Below are positions 17,834-29,853 of a stretch of 64,000 bases of DNA, piece after piece. This DNA comes from Lihuaxuella thermophila (lineage in GTDB: Bacteria; Bacillota; Bacilli; Thermoactinomycetales; Thermoactinomycetaceae): positions 62,001 to 126,000 of the forward strand of contig NZ_FOCQ01000002.1 in assembly GCF_900110165.1 (NCBI RefSeq), read 5' to 3'. Each line of letters opens with the position of its first letter. Positions within the stretch are counted from its first letter, which is position 1. The translations under genes were made by a program, and so were the position numbers. The notes beneath the pieces were generated by a model, which worked only from the letters and a program-made list of their open reading frames with translations, ran no database searches and had not been told where the DNA came from.

Positions 17834-18814
17834 TTAATAAAACTTCCCGATCACGGGGATCTCTTTAAAGACGGCGGTGATAAAAATGTTTGCCAGCGCC
17901 AGTGGCAACAGCACTTTCCAGGCAAATTGCATCAGCTGGTCGACACGGATGCGCGGCATCGTGGCACGCACCCAGAACAGGAAGAAGACGATCAAGGAAA
18001 ATTTCAAAATAAACCAGACGATCGGCGGAATAAACGTGAGCCCAAACGGGGCGTTCCAGCCTCCCAGGTACAGGACGGTCGTCAGCGAGGCCATGGCAAA
18101 GACATAAACGTATTCAGCCAACATGAAGAAAGCGAACCGGAATCCCGTATATTCCACATGATAACCGGCCACCAGTTCCGATTCGGCTTCCGGAAGGTCA
18201 AACGGCGTCCGGTTTAATTCGGAAATGGAGGCGATCAGAAAAACGGCAAACCCGACAAACTGGGGAAAGATAAACCAGACCTTTTGCTGCGCCTCCACGA
18301 TTTCATGGAGATTCAATGATCCGACGCTCATGATGATGCCGACCACCGACATGACGAGCGGGATCTCATAGCTGATCATCTGAGCCGCCGACCTCATTCC
18401 GCCGAGCAGAGCGTATTTGTTGTTGGATGCCCATCCCCCGACCAATATGCCGATGATGGTAATGCTGGAGATGGCCATATAATACAGGAGTCCGACAGCA
18501 AAATCGGCAAATTGGATTTTTTCCGTAAACGGGATGACCGCGAGCACGGCAAATGCGGGGACAAACGCGATCACCGGAGCCAATCGGAACAGGGACTCAT
18601 CCGCTTTGGCAGGAATGATGTCCTCTTTGATCAGCAATTTAAATACGTCAGCCACCGTTTGCAAAAGCCCCCACGGTCCGACGCGGTTCGGGCCGATCCT
18701 GTTCTGGATCCACCCGATCACCTTCCGCTCAAACAATATGGCATAAGTGACAAACCCCAGAACAATAAAGAGCAAAAGGACCGGCCCCACAACCATCATC
18801 AGGTTCATCAGCAA
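17834..18814 (-). CDS. nuoH: NADH-quinone oxidoreductase subunit H
   Basis: 326 residues with about eight membrane helices. It forms the quinone-site heel of complex I together with NuoB and NuoD. Hallmarks are LFERKVIGWIQNRIGPNRVG, LLQTVADVFKLLIKEDI and the acidic loop LNRTPFDLPEAESELVAGYH. Its start overlaps the nuoD end by seven bases. Length is normal. Confidence 0.97.
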   Translation of the reverse strand: MLMNLMMVVGPVLLLFIVLGFVTYAILFERKVIGWIQNRIGPNRVGPWGLLQTVADVFKLLIKEDIIPAKADESLFRLAPVIAFVPAFAVLAVIPFTEKIQFADFAVGLLYYMAISSITIIGILVGGWASNNKYALLGGMRSAAQMISYEIPLVMSVVGIIMSVGSLNLHEIVEAQQKVWFIFPQFVGFAVFLIASISELNRTPFDLPEAESELVAGYHVEYTGFRFAFFMLAEYVYVFAMASLTTVLYLGGWNAPFGLTFIPPIVWFILKFSLIVFFLFWVRATMPRIRVDQLMQFAWKVLLPLALANIFITAVFKEIPVIGKFY

Positions 18815-19908
18815 TCCACCTCCCCCAACACGATGTCAATTCCGCCCAAAATAGCCACCAGGTTGGAAATGTTTTCCCCTTTTAAAAGGGTAGGCAGAAT
18901 TTGCAAATTATAGAACGAAGGGCGGCGGAACTTCAGACGCCAGGGTTTGTCTTTGCCTTTGCTCACAATATGGCAGCCCAGCTCGCCGCGGGGCGATTCG
19001 ATCCCTACGTATATCTCACCTTCCGGAACACGAAGTACACGCGGAACCTTCCCCATCGTCGATCCGCCTTCCGGGAACTGTTCCACGGCTTGTTCCAATA
19101 TTTTCAATGATTCCACAATCTCCTGCATACGGCAAAGATATTTATCATACAAATCGCCGGTTTGGCCAACCGGTACGTCAAAGTCAAACCGCTCGTAGAT
19201 GGAGTAAGGCTGGTTCTTGCGCAGATCCCACTTGACTCCGGTTACGCGCAGGTTGGCGCCGGATAAGCCAAATTGGATGGCCGTCTCCCGATCATAGATG
19301 CCGATCCCCTTGGTCCGTTGAATGAAAATTTCGTTACCGGTAATCAGCCCGTGATATTCGTCCATCTGCTTTTTCATGTATTGGACAAACTCACCCACTT
19401 TATCGATCCAACCCGGGGGCGCGTCCCATTTCACGCCTCCGACGCGCATGTAATTGTAGGTAATCCTGGCCCCGCATAATTCGTTGAACAGATTCAGGAT
19501 CTGCTCACGGTCCCGGAACGCGTACAGGAACGGACTCATTGCGCCGATATCGAGCAGATAGGTTCCCATCCACACCAAATGGCTGGCAATCCGGTTCAAT
19601 TCCATGACGATCACGCGCAAAAATTCGGCCCGTTCGGGAATTTCCAGTCCCATCAGCTGTTCGGTAGCGTGGACGATTGCGTAGTTATTGGTCATCGCCG
19701 ACAGGTAGTCCATCCGGTCCGTGTAGGGGATAATTTGCGTATAATTCAAGTCTTCCGCCAATTTTTCCGTTCCCCGGTGCAAATAGCCGATCACAGGCTC
19801 TGCATCGACGATCGTCTCGCCGTCGATTTTGACGATGAGCCGGAGAACGCCGTGCGTGCTCGGATGTTGGGGTCCGACGTTTAACAGCATTTCTTCCGTT
19901 CGGAGCAA
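18808..19908 (-). CDS. nuoD: NADH-quinone oxidoreductase subunit D
   Basis: 366 residues, the 49-kDa-type subunit that shares the quinone pocket with NuoB. It shows LLNVGPQHPSTHGVLRLIVKIDGE at the N-terminus, HRGTEKLAED, NYAIVHATEQLMGLEIPER and a C-terminal DIVLGEVDC. These are the standard features of a stand-alone NuoD rather than a NuoCD fusion. The CDS starts four bases after the nuoC stop. Confidence 0.97.
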   Translation of the reverse strand: MLRTEEMLLNVGPQHPSTHGVLRLIVKIDGETIVDAEPVIGYLHRGTEKLAEDLNYTQIIPYTDRMDYLSAMTNNYAIVHATEQLMGLEIPERAEFLRVIVMELNRIASHLVWMGTYLLDIGAMSPFLYAFRDREQILNLFNELCGARITYNYMRVGGVKWDAPPGWIDKVGEFVQYMKKQMDEYHGLITGNEIFIQRTKGIGIYDRETAIQFGLSGANLRVTGVKWDLRKNQPYSIYERFDFDVPVGQTGDLYDKYLCRMQEIVESLKILEQAVEQFPEGGSTMGKVPRVLRVPEGEIYVGIESPRGELGCHIVSKGKDKPWRLKFRRPSFYNLQILPTLLKGENISNLVAILGGIDIVLGEVDC

Positions 19909-19911
19909 GGA

Positions 19912-20673
19912 TTATACCTCCTTATCCAGTGGTTCGTAGTCTTTGCGCAAAGGATGCCCCACCCAATCATCCGGCATGAGAATCCGCTTCAAGTTGGGAT
20001 GACCTTCAAAACGGATGCCGAGTAAATCATAGATCTCCCGTTCATTCCAGTCGGCTGCTTTCCAGAGATGCTGAACGCTTGGCATCCTTGACTCCTCCCG
20101 GTCTGTTTTGACACGAATGCCGATTTGATGGGAGTGAGCAAAAGAATACAGATGGTAGACCACTTCCATGTGTGTTTCGTAATCCACCCCGGAAAGATTT
20201 CGCACATAATCGAAGGAGAGCCCCGGATCTTCCTTTAGAAGCCCGGCAACGGAGGGCCATGACTCTCTTTTGATGACCAACACAGGCAAGTGACGGCCCG
20301 CACGATTCACATAAGCCTCTTCAATCGCTTCCGCCCCCGCTTTCTCTTTGATGATCTCTACAAAGCGGTTGAGCACGGGTTCCAGCGGAGACGGCTCAAG
20401 CGGTTTTTCTTCTTCCTTTTTCACAGCCGGACGGTTCCTTGCCCCTGCAGCAGGACGCGCTCTCCCGGCCGCTGCAGGACGAGGGGTTTTGGGAGTGGCT
20501 TCTCTGGCAGCCTCCTGTTTCTGAGAGGACTGCGGGCGGTCAGAATCCGTCCGGTCCGTTTCCTCCCTTTTTCCCGGCTGCTTCGGTGACACATCCTGTG
20601 CTCGATTGTCCGCCGATAAAGTTTCTCCCGCTTCCTCAGAGGATGCCGGATCACGCTTCTCTTTCTCCGTCAC
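19912..20673 (-). CDS. nuoC: NADH-quinone oxidoreductase subunit C with disordered N-terminal extension
   Basis: 253 residues. Residues about 100-253 form the 30-kDa-subunit domain, with the signature [41 protein letters not shown] near the end. Residues 1-95 are low-complexity, rich in Glu, Lys, Arg, Pro and Ala (for example [18 protein letters not shown]), and look disordered. As I recall, long charged N-terminal extensions also occur in NuoC of other Bacillales that have an 11-subunit complex. The start ATG overlaps the nuoB stop by four bases. The role of the extension is unknown; binding an electron donor in place of NuoEFG is speculation. Confidence 0.95.
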   Translation of the reverse strand: MTEKEKRDPASSEEAGETLSADNRAQDVSPKQPGKREETDRTDSDRPQSSQKQEAAREATPKTPRPAAAGRARPAAGARNRPAVKKEEEKPLEPSPLEPVLNRFVEIIKEKAGAEAIEEAYVNRAGRHLPVLVIKRESWPSVAGLLKEDPGLSFDYVRNLSGVDYETHMEVVYHLYSFAHSHQIGIRVKTDREESRMPSVQHLWKAADWNEREIYDLLGIRFEGHPNLKRILMPDDWVGHPLRKDYEPLDKEV

Positions 20674-21188
20674 TGATTGGTCACCTTCTTCCCGTGTTTT
20701 GCTTCATATCGGATTTTTTCCTGTAGTTTGTGGATTCCGTAAATGAGAGCCGCAGGGTTTGGCGGACACCCGGGAATATAGACATCGACCGGCACGATCT
20801 GGTCGACACCTTTCACAACCGAATACGATTTCACATAAGGCCCTCCGGCCGTGGCACAGGAGCCCATGGCGATCACCCATTTGGGCTCGGGCATCTGATC
20901 ATACAAACGCCTGAGGAGCGGCCCCATCTTTTTGGTCACCGTTCCCGCTACGATCATCAGATCCGACTGCCTGGGAGATGCGCGAAAGATGACGCCGAAG
21001 CGGTCCAAATCATAGTGAGACGCCCCGCTTCCCATCATTTCGATCGCACAGCAGGCAAGCCCGAAGGTAAGAGGCCACATGGAATTGCTGCGGGCCCATG
21101 CTTTGATCATCTCCAAATTGGTCGTCAGCACGTTTCTCTTTAATTCTTGCTCTTCAAACGGGGTGATATTTTCTAAATTCATTTCCAT
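20670..21188 (-). CDS. nuoB: NADH-quinone oxidoreductase subunit B
   Basis: 172 residues from ATG 21188, with AAGGTG upstream; a frame to 21209 exists but the later start fits the ribosome site. It carries the N2 cluster ligands in [17 protein letters not shown] and [10 protein letters not shown]2 is the last iron-sulfur cluster before quinone. The start overlaps the nuoA end by ten bases. Confidence 0.96.
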   Translation of the reverse strand: MEMNLENITPFEEQELKRNVLTTNLEMIKAWARSNSMWPLTFGLACCAIEMMGSGASHYDLDRFGVIFRASPRQSDLMIVAGTVTKKMGPLLRRLYDQMPEPKWVIAMGSCATAGGPYVKSYSVVKGVDQIVPVDVYIPGCPPNPAALIYGIHKLQEKIRYEAKHGKKVTNQ

Positions 21189-21553
21189 TCCAACACCTTC
21201 TTTTTCCATGCGTAGATGAGCCCGATGACAAGAAACAGCAGAAAGACCAGCATCTCAGCCAGCACAAACAAACCCATCTCCTTACGCAAGGAGTCATAAA
21301 CGACAGCCCAGGGATACAAAAAAACAGTTTCCACATCGAAAATAACAAAGAGCAGGGCAAATAAATAATAACGAACATTAAATTGGACCCAACTGTCCCC
21401 GGTCGGGTCAACGCCGCTCTCATAAGTGACGGACTTATCAGCAGATGGCTGATGCGGACGCAACAGGCGTCCAATACCGAGCGCAACCACCGGCAAGGCG
21501 ATCCCGACAATAAAAAAAACAGCGATATGCATCAAACTGGGGTCTAAACTCAT
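21179..21553 (-). CDS. nuoA: NADH-quinone oxidoreductase subunit A
   Basis: 124 residues with three membrane helices and the family signature [40 protein letters not shown]. It is the first gene of the nuo operon, with GGCGGAGGG before the ATG. Together with NuoH and NuoJ it forms the membrane side of the quinone chamber. The upstream 460 bases hold a possible promoter and a cre-like box. Confidence 0.96.
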   Translation of the reverse strand: MSLDPSLMHIAVFFIVGIALPVVALGIGRLLRPHQPSADKSVTYESGVDPTGDSWVQFNVRYYLFALLFVIFDVETVFLYPWAVVYDSLRKEMGLFVLAEMLVFLLFLVIGLIYAWKKKVLEWK

Positions 21554-21627
21554 CCGGACAACCCTCCGCCTGTTTGAGTACCTAACAGATTTGGAAACAT
21601 GGGGTCAGGAGGCGAAGAAAACAAAAA

Positions 21628-21641
21628 ATAAAGCGTTTACA
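21628..21641. promoter_or_regulatory. cre-like catabolite-control box upstream of nuoA
   Basis: ATAAAGCGTTTACA matches the CcpA consensus TGWAANCGNTNWCA at all but the first two positions. It lies 75-88 bases before the nuoA start, downstream of the likely promoter, where CcpA binding would block transcription. It is a single pattern match only. Confidence 0.4.
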
Positions 21642-21954
21642 TTTGATGAATCCTCCGCTGACCCGGGCCGGCTGCCTTTTTATTTTAAATTTGTTTATAG
21701 AGATTGTTGCATCATTGGGCCATCGGCCGCTTCAAGTTTTGCCTTTTATTTATGCAACGCGCTCTTTAGGAATCACGCAAAGCTAAATAGAAATTGCTCA
21801 AAATTCAGCCAGCCTCTACTGATTGATTATACACCACTTTCCTAATTGTGAGAAGCTTGCCTGATTTGGGTTACTGCCTCTGACGGTCAATCTTTTCAGG
21901 TCTTCCTGATGTAATTTTTAGTTTCCTCTATTTAACAACCCTTTCATATTTTTA
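21642..21954 (-). other. Upstream region of the nuo operon
   Basis: No gene is seen in this AT-rich stretch. On the minus strand a TATAAT hexamer is present (GGTGTATAATCAATC, near 21825-21832) but without a good -35 box, and CTCTATAAAC lies nearer the gene. The nuo promoter is therefore expected here but I cannot fix its position. Confidence 0.4.
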
Positions 21955-21998
21955 AAAAAAAGGGGACTCCTTACTCCAAATGGCAAGAGTCCCCTTTT
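21955..21998 (-). terminator. Strong terminator after atpC
   Basis: GGGGACTC and GAGTCCCC pair around a 17-base loop; the flanking A and T runs extend the stem and give a long U-tract on the minus strand. It starts 17 bases beyond the atpC stop, ends the atp operon and separates it from nuo. Confidence 0.93.
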
Positions 21999-22014
21999 TT
22001 TCGTGTATAGATTT

Positions 22015-22281
22015 TTATTCAGGAAGTTCAGCGGTTTCCGCCAGAATGGTAACCTTATCCGGGCGCACTTCCAAAAAGCCCCCGCTTACGGAAATCACTT
22101 CTTCTTTGCCGTCCTTCTTGACACGTACCCGGTTTCCTTTGAGTGGGCTGACGAGAGGAGCATGTTTGGGCAGAATTCCGATATCCCCTTCAGCAGCCCG
22201 CGTAATCACCATGTCCACTTCATCAGAATAGATGACTTTTTCCGGTGTTACGATATCCAGCTGCATTTTACTCACGGACAT
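22015..22281 (-). CDS. atpC: ATP synthase epsilon subunit lacking the C-terminal domain
   Basis: 88 residues from ATG 22281 (GGGAGG upstream; a GTG at 22272 is an alternative). The N-terminal beta-sandwich domain is complete: MQLDIVTPEKVIYSDEVDM, GDIGILPKHAPLVSPLK and VSGGFLEVRPDKVTILAETAE. The usual protein is about 130-140 residues; here translation stops right after AELPE, so the helical hairpin of about 45 residues that can insert into F1 and inhibit ATP hydrolysis is missing. A strong terminator follows within 17 bases and no frame downstream restores the domain. The gene is 386 bases from atpD, unlike the usual tight spacing. The short protein should still couple the rotor to the c-ring. 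Confidence 0.9.
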   Translation of the reverse strand: MSVSKMQLDIVTPEKVIYSDEVDMVITRAAEGDIGILPKHAPLVSPLKGNRVRVKKDGKEEVISVSGGFLEVRPDKVTILAETAELPE

Positions 22282-22666
22282 CACTCCTCCCTTTGAAAAA
22301 TTGATTGAAACGCCCTTCAACAGATCGCAACTTGAATCTATCGCATCAACTGCCCGTGGCAGACTGAATATTCACGCCGTCCCGGATTGGGAAGAAAAGG
22401 ACTGATCGTCGACCGGTGTTTACCTACACTTTCATTTGTTCGTTTTATCTTTGATTGACTCATTTTTCGAAGCAGGATTTTCACCGGATGAGGTCTTCAT
22501 GTCGGTTGTTCACTAACACTAAAATCATCTCATTTTTCTGCTGAAAGGAAGGACTTGAAAGTAGCCCCATCCAGGGGCCGCACAAGCCTGGCATTTGCTT
22601 CACAGATCAGCCAAAAAGTCATGTTTGTCTCCCGCTGTTGAGGCGGGAGACGTTAGGCGGTCCTGA
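22282..22666 (-). other. Unusual atpD-atpC intergenic region
   Basis: No gene is recognised in these 385 bases, although atpD and atpC normally lie within a few tens of bases of each other. Just after the atpD stop lies a perfect nine-base-pair hairpin (22627-22651, GTCTCCCGC and GCGGGAGAC over CTCAACA in the minus-strand sense), followed by ACAAACATGACTTTTTGG. It could act as a partial terminator or a processing site lowering atpC expression. The rest shows no repeat copy and no clear promoter. Confidence 0.5.
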
Positions 22667-24085
<1,419 letters not shown>

Positions 24086-24176
24086 TTAAACTGCATTTGC
24101 AACTGGTTTCACAAACCAAACCTTTTGCCGATTCATTTTCCGATGATTGATAAAAGAGTGCAGAGAATCACGTCCG

Positions 24177-25046
24177 TCACAAGGCCGCCGCACCGCCGAC
24201 GATTTCGGCGATCTCTTGCGTAATCGCTGCTTGACGGGCCCGGTTAAACTGCAGGACCAGGTTTTCAATCATCTCGGTCGCATTATCGGTCGCATTTTTC
24301 ATCGCATTCATCCGGGCCGCAAATTCGCTCGCTTTTCCGTCCAACAGAGCGCTGTAAATGAGCGTCTCCGCATAGCGAGGCAGAATGGCCGCCAAAACTT
24401 CTTCCTGGGACGGCTCATATTCGTAGACCGTACGGGCCGCTGCCGAAGTTTCCTGCAAATCTTCGCTGGTCAGCGGCAACAGCCGCTTCTCAACCGGGCG
24501 TTGCACAACCGGGTTGATGAACTGGTTGTATACGATGTAGAGCTCATCAAATTTTTCTTCCTCGTAAAATTGAACCGCCTGTTTCGCAATCTCGCCAATA
24601 TGGGCAAACTCCGGAAAATCCGGCAGACCGGTTACCTCTCCGATGACCGGAAGCTTCCGTTTTTTGAGGAAATCACGTCCTTTGCGGCCGATCACAAAAA
24701 TGGCATACTCGTCACTGCTTTGATGGCGCTTTTTCAGGTTTTGTAAAAGCATGCGGAGCAGGTTGCCGTTATAACCCCCGGCCAGGCCGCGATCGGAAGT
24801 GATCACGAGATAGCCCGTCTTTTTCACCGGACGGGAGACGAGCATCGGGTGTTTGACCCCCGTGGTTCCCTGTGCCAGATTCACGATCACATCACGCATC
24901 TTATCGGCATAAGGCCGAGACGCTTGCGCTTTGTCCTGAGCCCGGCGCAAATTGGCCGCGGCCACCAATTCCATCGCTTTGGTGATTTTTTTCGTATTCT
25001 CAACGGAACGGATGCGCCGTTTAATATCCCGCATCGATTGTGCCAT
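24177..25046 (-). CDS. atpG: ATP synthase F1 gamma subunit
   Basis: 289 residues from ATG 25046 ([20 protein letters not shown]), with GGCGGTGA upstream; a start at 25058 is less likely. It is the central rotor shaft. The N-terminal helix [17 protein letters not shown] and the C-terminal helix [46 protein letters not shown] are typical. Order and spacing in the operon are normal. Confidence 0.97.
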   Translation of the reverse strand: MAQSMRDIKRRIRSVENTKKITKAMELVAAANLRRAQDKAQASRPYADKMRDVIVNLAQGTTGVKHPMLVSRPVKKTGYLVITSDRGLAGGYNGNLLRMLLQNLKKRHQSSDEYAIFVIGRKGRDFLKKRKLPVIGEVTGLPDFPEFAHIGEIAKQAVQFYEEEKFDELYIVYNQFINPVVQRPVEKRLLPLTSEDLQETSAAARTVYEYEPSQEEVLAAILPRYAETLIYSALLDGKASEFAARMNAMKNATDNATEMIENLVLQFNRARQAAITQEIAEIVGGAAAL

Positions 25047-25151
25047 GTGAATGTTCACCGCCTTTCATCCACCGAACATTCATTCCGGGCCGCCGGAAAA
25101 CAGCGCGGCCCGGGAAATGCTCAGTCAGCGTTTGAGACGAAAAGTCGTATC

Positions 25152-26696
<1,545 letters not shown>

Positions 26697-27242
26697 CTAT
26701 CCGATTCTTGTCCCTTTCAACCGCTCTTGAAAGCGGGTTAGTTTCGTTCTCAAGCTTCCGTCGTACAAACGGTCTCCCACTTGGACGATGACTCCCCCGA
26801 GAATGTCGGAGTCGACCACTTCTTTGATTTGAAGCGTTTTGCCAACAATCGGCTGGAACGTTTCCACCAGTTCTTTCTTGTCTTCCTCGGTCATGGGAAA
26901 GGCCGTGGTGACGATGGCTTCTGCCATTCCTTTGGCCTCATTGGCCAAATGCTTATACTCAGCAGAGATCTCTGCAACGATGTTTTCCCGGTGACGGTCT
27001 GCGAGCAAAAAGAGCAAGTTTTTTACAAGCTCAGTCACTTGGGTAAAAACAGAGGAGAAAAATTCTTTTTTCTTAGCGGTATCCGTAGCAGGATGATTGA
27101 GCCACTCGATGAGCTCCGGTGTGGAGGAAAAAGTTTCGGCAATGAGCTGAAGATCTTTTTCCACTTGATCGAGCAGGTTTTTCTCCAAGGCGACTTCAAA
27201 CAGCGCTTTTGCATAACGTTTCGCTACAGCCGATCCACTCAT
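26697..27242 (-). CDS. atpH: ATP synthase delta subunit
   Basis: 181 residues of the OSCP/delta family, which links F1 to the b-subunit stalk. It starts MSGSAVAKRYAKALFEVALE and has the C-terminal signature VVDSDILGGVIVQVGDRLYDGSLRTKL. Its ATG overlaps the atpF stop by four bases, so the two are translationally coupled. Confidence 0.96.
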   Translation of the reverse strand: MSGSAVAKRYAKALFEVALEKNLLDQVEKDLQLIAETFSSTPELIEWLNHPATDTAKKKEFFSSVFTQVTELVKNLLFLLADRHRENIVAEISAEYKHLANEAKGMAEAIVTTAFPMTEEDKKELVETFQPIVGKTLQIKEVVDSDILGGVIVQVGDRLYDGSLRTKLTRFQERLKGTRIG

Positions 27243-27727
27243 TGCAATCTTCCTACCTGTTCAAGATAGCGGTTCACCAGTTGGGCCTGCCCTTTTTGGT
27301 CCAGTTCTTTTTCAAGCATTTTGGAAGCGAGCTGGACAGAGAGGGCGCCCACTTCATCACGCAGGCTGGCCAGCGCTTTTTCTTTTTCCCTTTGAATTTC
27401 GGTCGTCGCCTCTTGGATCATGCGCTCGGCACGTTCTTGTGCTTTCCGGATGATCTCTTCCGCTTCGCGCTCTTTTTGCGCTTTGGCCCGCTCAATGATT
27501 TCTTTGGCTTCCTGACGCGCTTGTTTTAAGGCTTCTTTTTGTTCTTCGATCAGCTTTTCCGCATCCAGCCGGTTTTGCTCAGCCGCCTTGATCTGGCTCT
27601 CGATGTGATCCTGGCGCTGTTTCATGGTGTTGAGGATCGGGCGGAGCGCAAATTTGGAAACGAGTAGCATCAATACGATAAATGCACCCAGTTGAAACAA
27701 CATCGTTGGTATTTCAATGTTTAGCAA
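27239..27727 (-). CDS. atpF: ATP synthase F0 subunit b
   Basis: 162 residues. One N-terminal membrane helix (PTMLFQLGAFIVLMLLVSKF) is followed by a long charged helical coil, with runs such as KEREAEEIIRKAQERAERMI, that dimerises to form the peripheral stalk. The TTG start at 27727 has GGGAG nine bases upstream. Confidence 0.96.
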   Translation of the reverse strand: MLNIEIPTMLFQLGAFIVLMLLVSKFALRPILNTMKQRQDHIESQIKAAEQNRLDAEKLIEEQKEALKQARQEAKEIIERAKAQKEREAEEIIRKAQERAERMIQEATTEIQREKEKALASLRDEVGALSVQLASKMLEKELDQKGQAQLVNRYLEQVGRLQ

Positions 27728-27835
27728 TCCCGTTCACTCCCTTCTGAAAACACCTGAAAAAGCCACTCTATGCCTTCTCGTAAGTGGAGGACGGGGACCC
27801 TTGATCTTCCCCGTCCTGAAGACTTCATCATCCAA

Positions 27836-28075
<240 letters not shown>

Positions 28076-28093
28076 TTAACTCATGTAATTTAA

Positions 28094-28870
28094 TTAATGA
28101 TCAGTGGACAGCTTTTGAGACATGTAAACCATGGCTAGAACGGTGAATACATAGGCCTGAATGGTTCCGACAAACACGGAGTAGCCGAGCCATACGAGCA
28201 GCGGCGCTCCGGTCAGGAACACGCTTCCCTTGAGCATAACGATGATGAGAACCTCACCGGCAAAGATGTTTGCCCAGAGACGCATGCCGTGTGTCATCGG
28301 CTTGGCGATCTCATCGATGATATGCAGCGGGAACATCCACCAGAATGGTTGGAAATAGTGAGACGCGTATTTCTTCGGCGACTTTCTGATCCCTAAGAAG
28401 TGAGCCACAATGGTAATGGCAAATGCCATCGCAATCGGAACGTTGATGTCAGCCGTCGGCGACTTCCACCAAGCATAGGCGTTGTGTTCTTCTTTTCCTT
28501 CAGCGGCATGTCCGCCATGGTCAGCCGCTTCAATTCCCAGAGCGGGAACCGGTTCGTGATGCTCGGTGACAACGTTAAACATAAGTCCTAACTGGTTGGC
28601 GATAAAGATGAACAGGAAAAGCGTAAAGGCAAAACCGTAGAACCGTTCGCCGATCTTACCATGCAAATTGGAGCGCACGATTCCTTGCGTAAACTCAATG
28701 ATCATCTCAACGAGGTTTTGCATGCCTTTCGGCACCAGGGAATGGCTTCTCGCAGCCAGCACTGCGATGATAAACACCAGTATGCAAGTAATCGTTGTCG
28801 TGATCACCACGGTTAAGTCAAGGTTCCACAGTTCACTTGGTCCCAAAGACAGCTTCGGTGTTTTCTCCAT
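28094..28870 (-). CDS. atpB: ATP synthase F0 subunit a
   Basis: 258 residues with five to six membrane helices. The essential arginine is in THGMRLWANIFAGEVLI and the C-terminal channel helix reads WLGYSVFVGTIQAYVFTVLAMVYM. A polar histidine-rich loop (HHEPVPALGIEAADHGGHAAEGKEEHNAY) interrupts the middle and appears to be an insertion. AAAGGGGTGA precedes the ATG. Confidence 0.96.
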   Translation of the reverse strand: MEKTPKLSLGPSELWNLDLTVVITTTITCILVFIIAVLAARSHSLVPKGMQNLVEMIIEFTQGIVRSNLHGKIGERFYGFAFTLFLFIFIANQLGLMFNVVTEHHEPVPALGIEAADHGGHAAEGKEEHNAYAWWKSPTADINVPIAMAFAITIVAHFLGIRKSPKKYASHYFQPFWWMFPLHIIDEIAKPMTHGMRLWANIFAGEVLIIVMLKGSVFLTGAPLLVWLGYSVFVGTIQAYVFTVLAMVYMSQKLSTDH

Positions 28871-28881
28871 CTAAGGTAAGT

Positions 28882-29277
28882 TCACCCCTTTCCGGACGGC
28901 GATGTTTGACGCCTTGTTTCCCAAAACTCAAGCAAAACGAGAAGTATATAACAGACTGGCACCCCTAGCGCAACCGTTCTGACATCGACCCAATCCGGGT
29001 ATTTCATCGCGATGAGGATGGCAAGGGCAACCATGAGATAACGGTTGATCATTCCTGTACCCCTGGCTTTCGTCGAGCCGGTCTGAGCGGCAAATTCTCC
29101 TGCGAGCCTTACTCTCCGCGCCATATACAGCACATTGTACAAACTTACACAAACACCGAGAATCAAACCAGCTGTGAGATCTTTGTAAGGGGTAAGAAGC
29201 CAGGTGATCAATAAAGCGATGAGGAGTCCAGCAGTGGAGGCCACCACTCGGCGGCGAACGGGCTTCATGGGATCCAT
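28882..29277 (-). CDS. atpI: ATP synthase subunit I family protein
   Basis: 131 residues with four predicted membrane helices. It belongs to the AtpI family, which assists c-ring assembly or magnesium supply and is not essential for catalysis. It lies between the AtpZ-like gene and atpB, as expected for a Bacillus-type atp operon. The fit is by topology, size and place rather than by strong motifs. Confidence 0.82.
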   Translation of the reverse strand: MDPMKPVRRRVVASTAGLLIALLITWLLTPYKDLTAGLILGVCVSLYNVLYMARRVRLAGEFAAQTGSTKARGTGMINRYLMVALAILIAMKYPDWVDVRTVALGVPVCYILLVLLEFWETRRQTSPSGKG

Positions 29278-29284
29278 GAGGAGT

Positions 29285-29500
29285 TCATTCCTTTGTAAAA
29301 GCTTTTAATGTATAGATGGCGCTGAAGAAGCCCAGAGCCAATCCGACGATCACTCCTGCGAGCAGCATGAAGGGTTTGGTGTTCCAAACCGCATCCAGCT
29401 TGTTTCCCAACCACGCCCCACCGACTGTGAGGAGGATGATTTCCATACCCAGCGAACCAATCATAGCGGCGATCTGCCACGGGTTTCCCTTGTTATTCAC
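29285..29500 (-). CDS. AtpZ-like small membrane protein
   Basis: 71 residues with two membrane helices separated by GNKLDAVWNTKP. This is the pattern of the AtpZ/AtpQ group (F0F1-ATPase putative subunit), often the first gene of atp operons in Firmicutes. The start is GTG at 29500, with GGGGATT upstream. It precedes atpI by seven bases. A role in magnesium transport or ATPase assembly has been proposed for relatives. Confidence 0.8.
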   Translation of the reverse strand: MNNKGNPWQIAAMIGSLGMEIILLTVGGAWLGNKLDAVWNTKPFMLLAGVIVGLALGFFSAIYTLKAFTKE

Positions 29501-29607
29501 TTGAATCCCCCACTAAAAATTCTTTTCATTGAGGCAAGGATTTACACTCGAGGAGCTGTGGGAATGTTTTGTGATTGGTCTGATGGGTATATCTCTTTCC
29601 CCTGCCT

Positions 29608-29637
29608 ATAGTAACGAAGCGCTACATGTGTTGTCAA
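29608..29637 (-). promoter_or_regulatory. Sigma-A promoter of the atp operon
   Basis: On the minus strand TTGACA (29632-29637) and TACTAT (29608-29613) are separated by 18 bases. The start of the first atp gene is about 100 bases downstream. No other strong promoter is seen in the 29501-29853 gap, which otherwise holds AT-rich sequence without a gene. Confidence 0.75.
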
Positions 29638-29853
29638 CGCTTTCTCAGCGAGAGATTTGAACGTTTCGTCACATTTATACACTGTTGGTTACCACACGGA
29701 AAGAATTCCATTATTTGTAACAACACTCTTTTTTTATTGATTGATGCTTGTTAACCAACTCCTTATAAATAAATATTTCAGCCTGTGAACGATCAGAGGG
29801 CGTCTGTTTTTCATATCCAGTTTCATTACATGAAACAACGCTCCCGATTATGC

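Noticed and set aside
22282-22666. Lost C-terminal half of atpC or another gene in this gap
   Set aside because: The gap lies upstream of atpC, not downstream, and no frame resembles an epsilon C-terminal domain.
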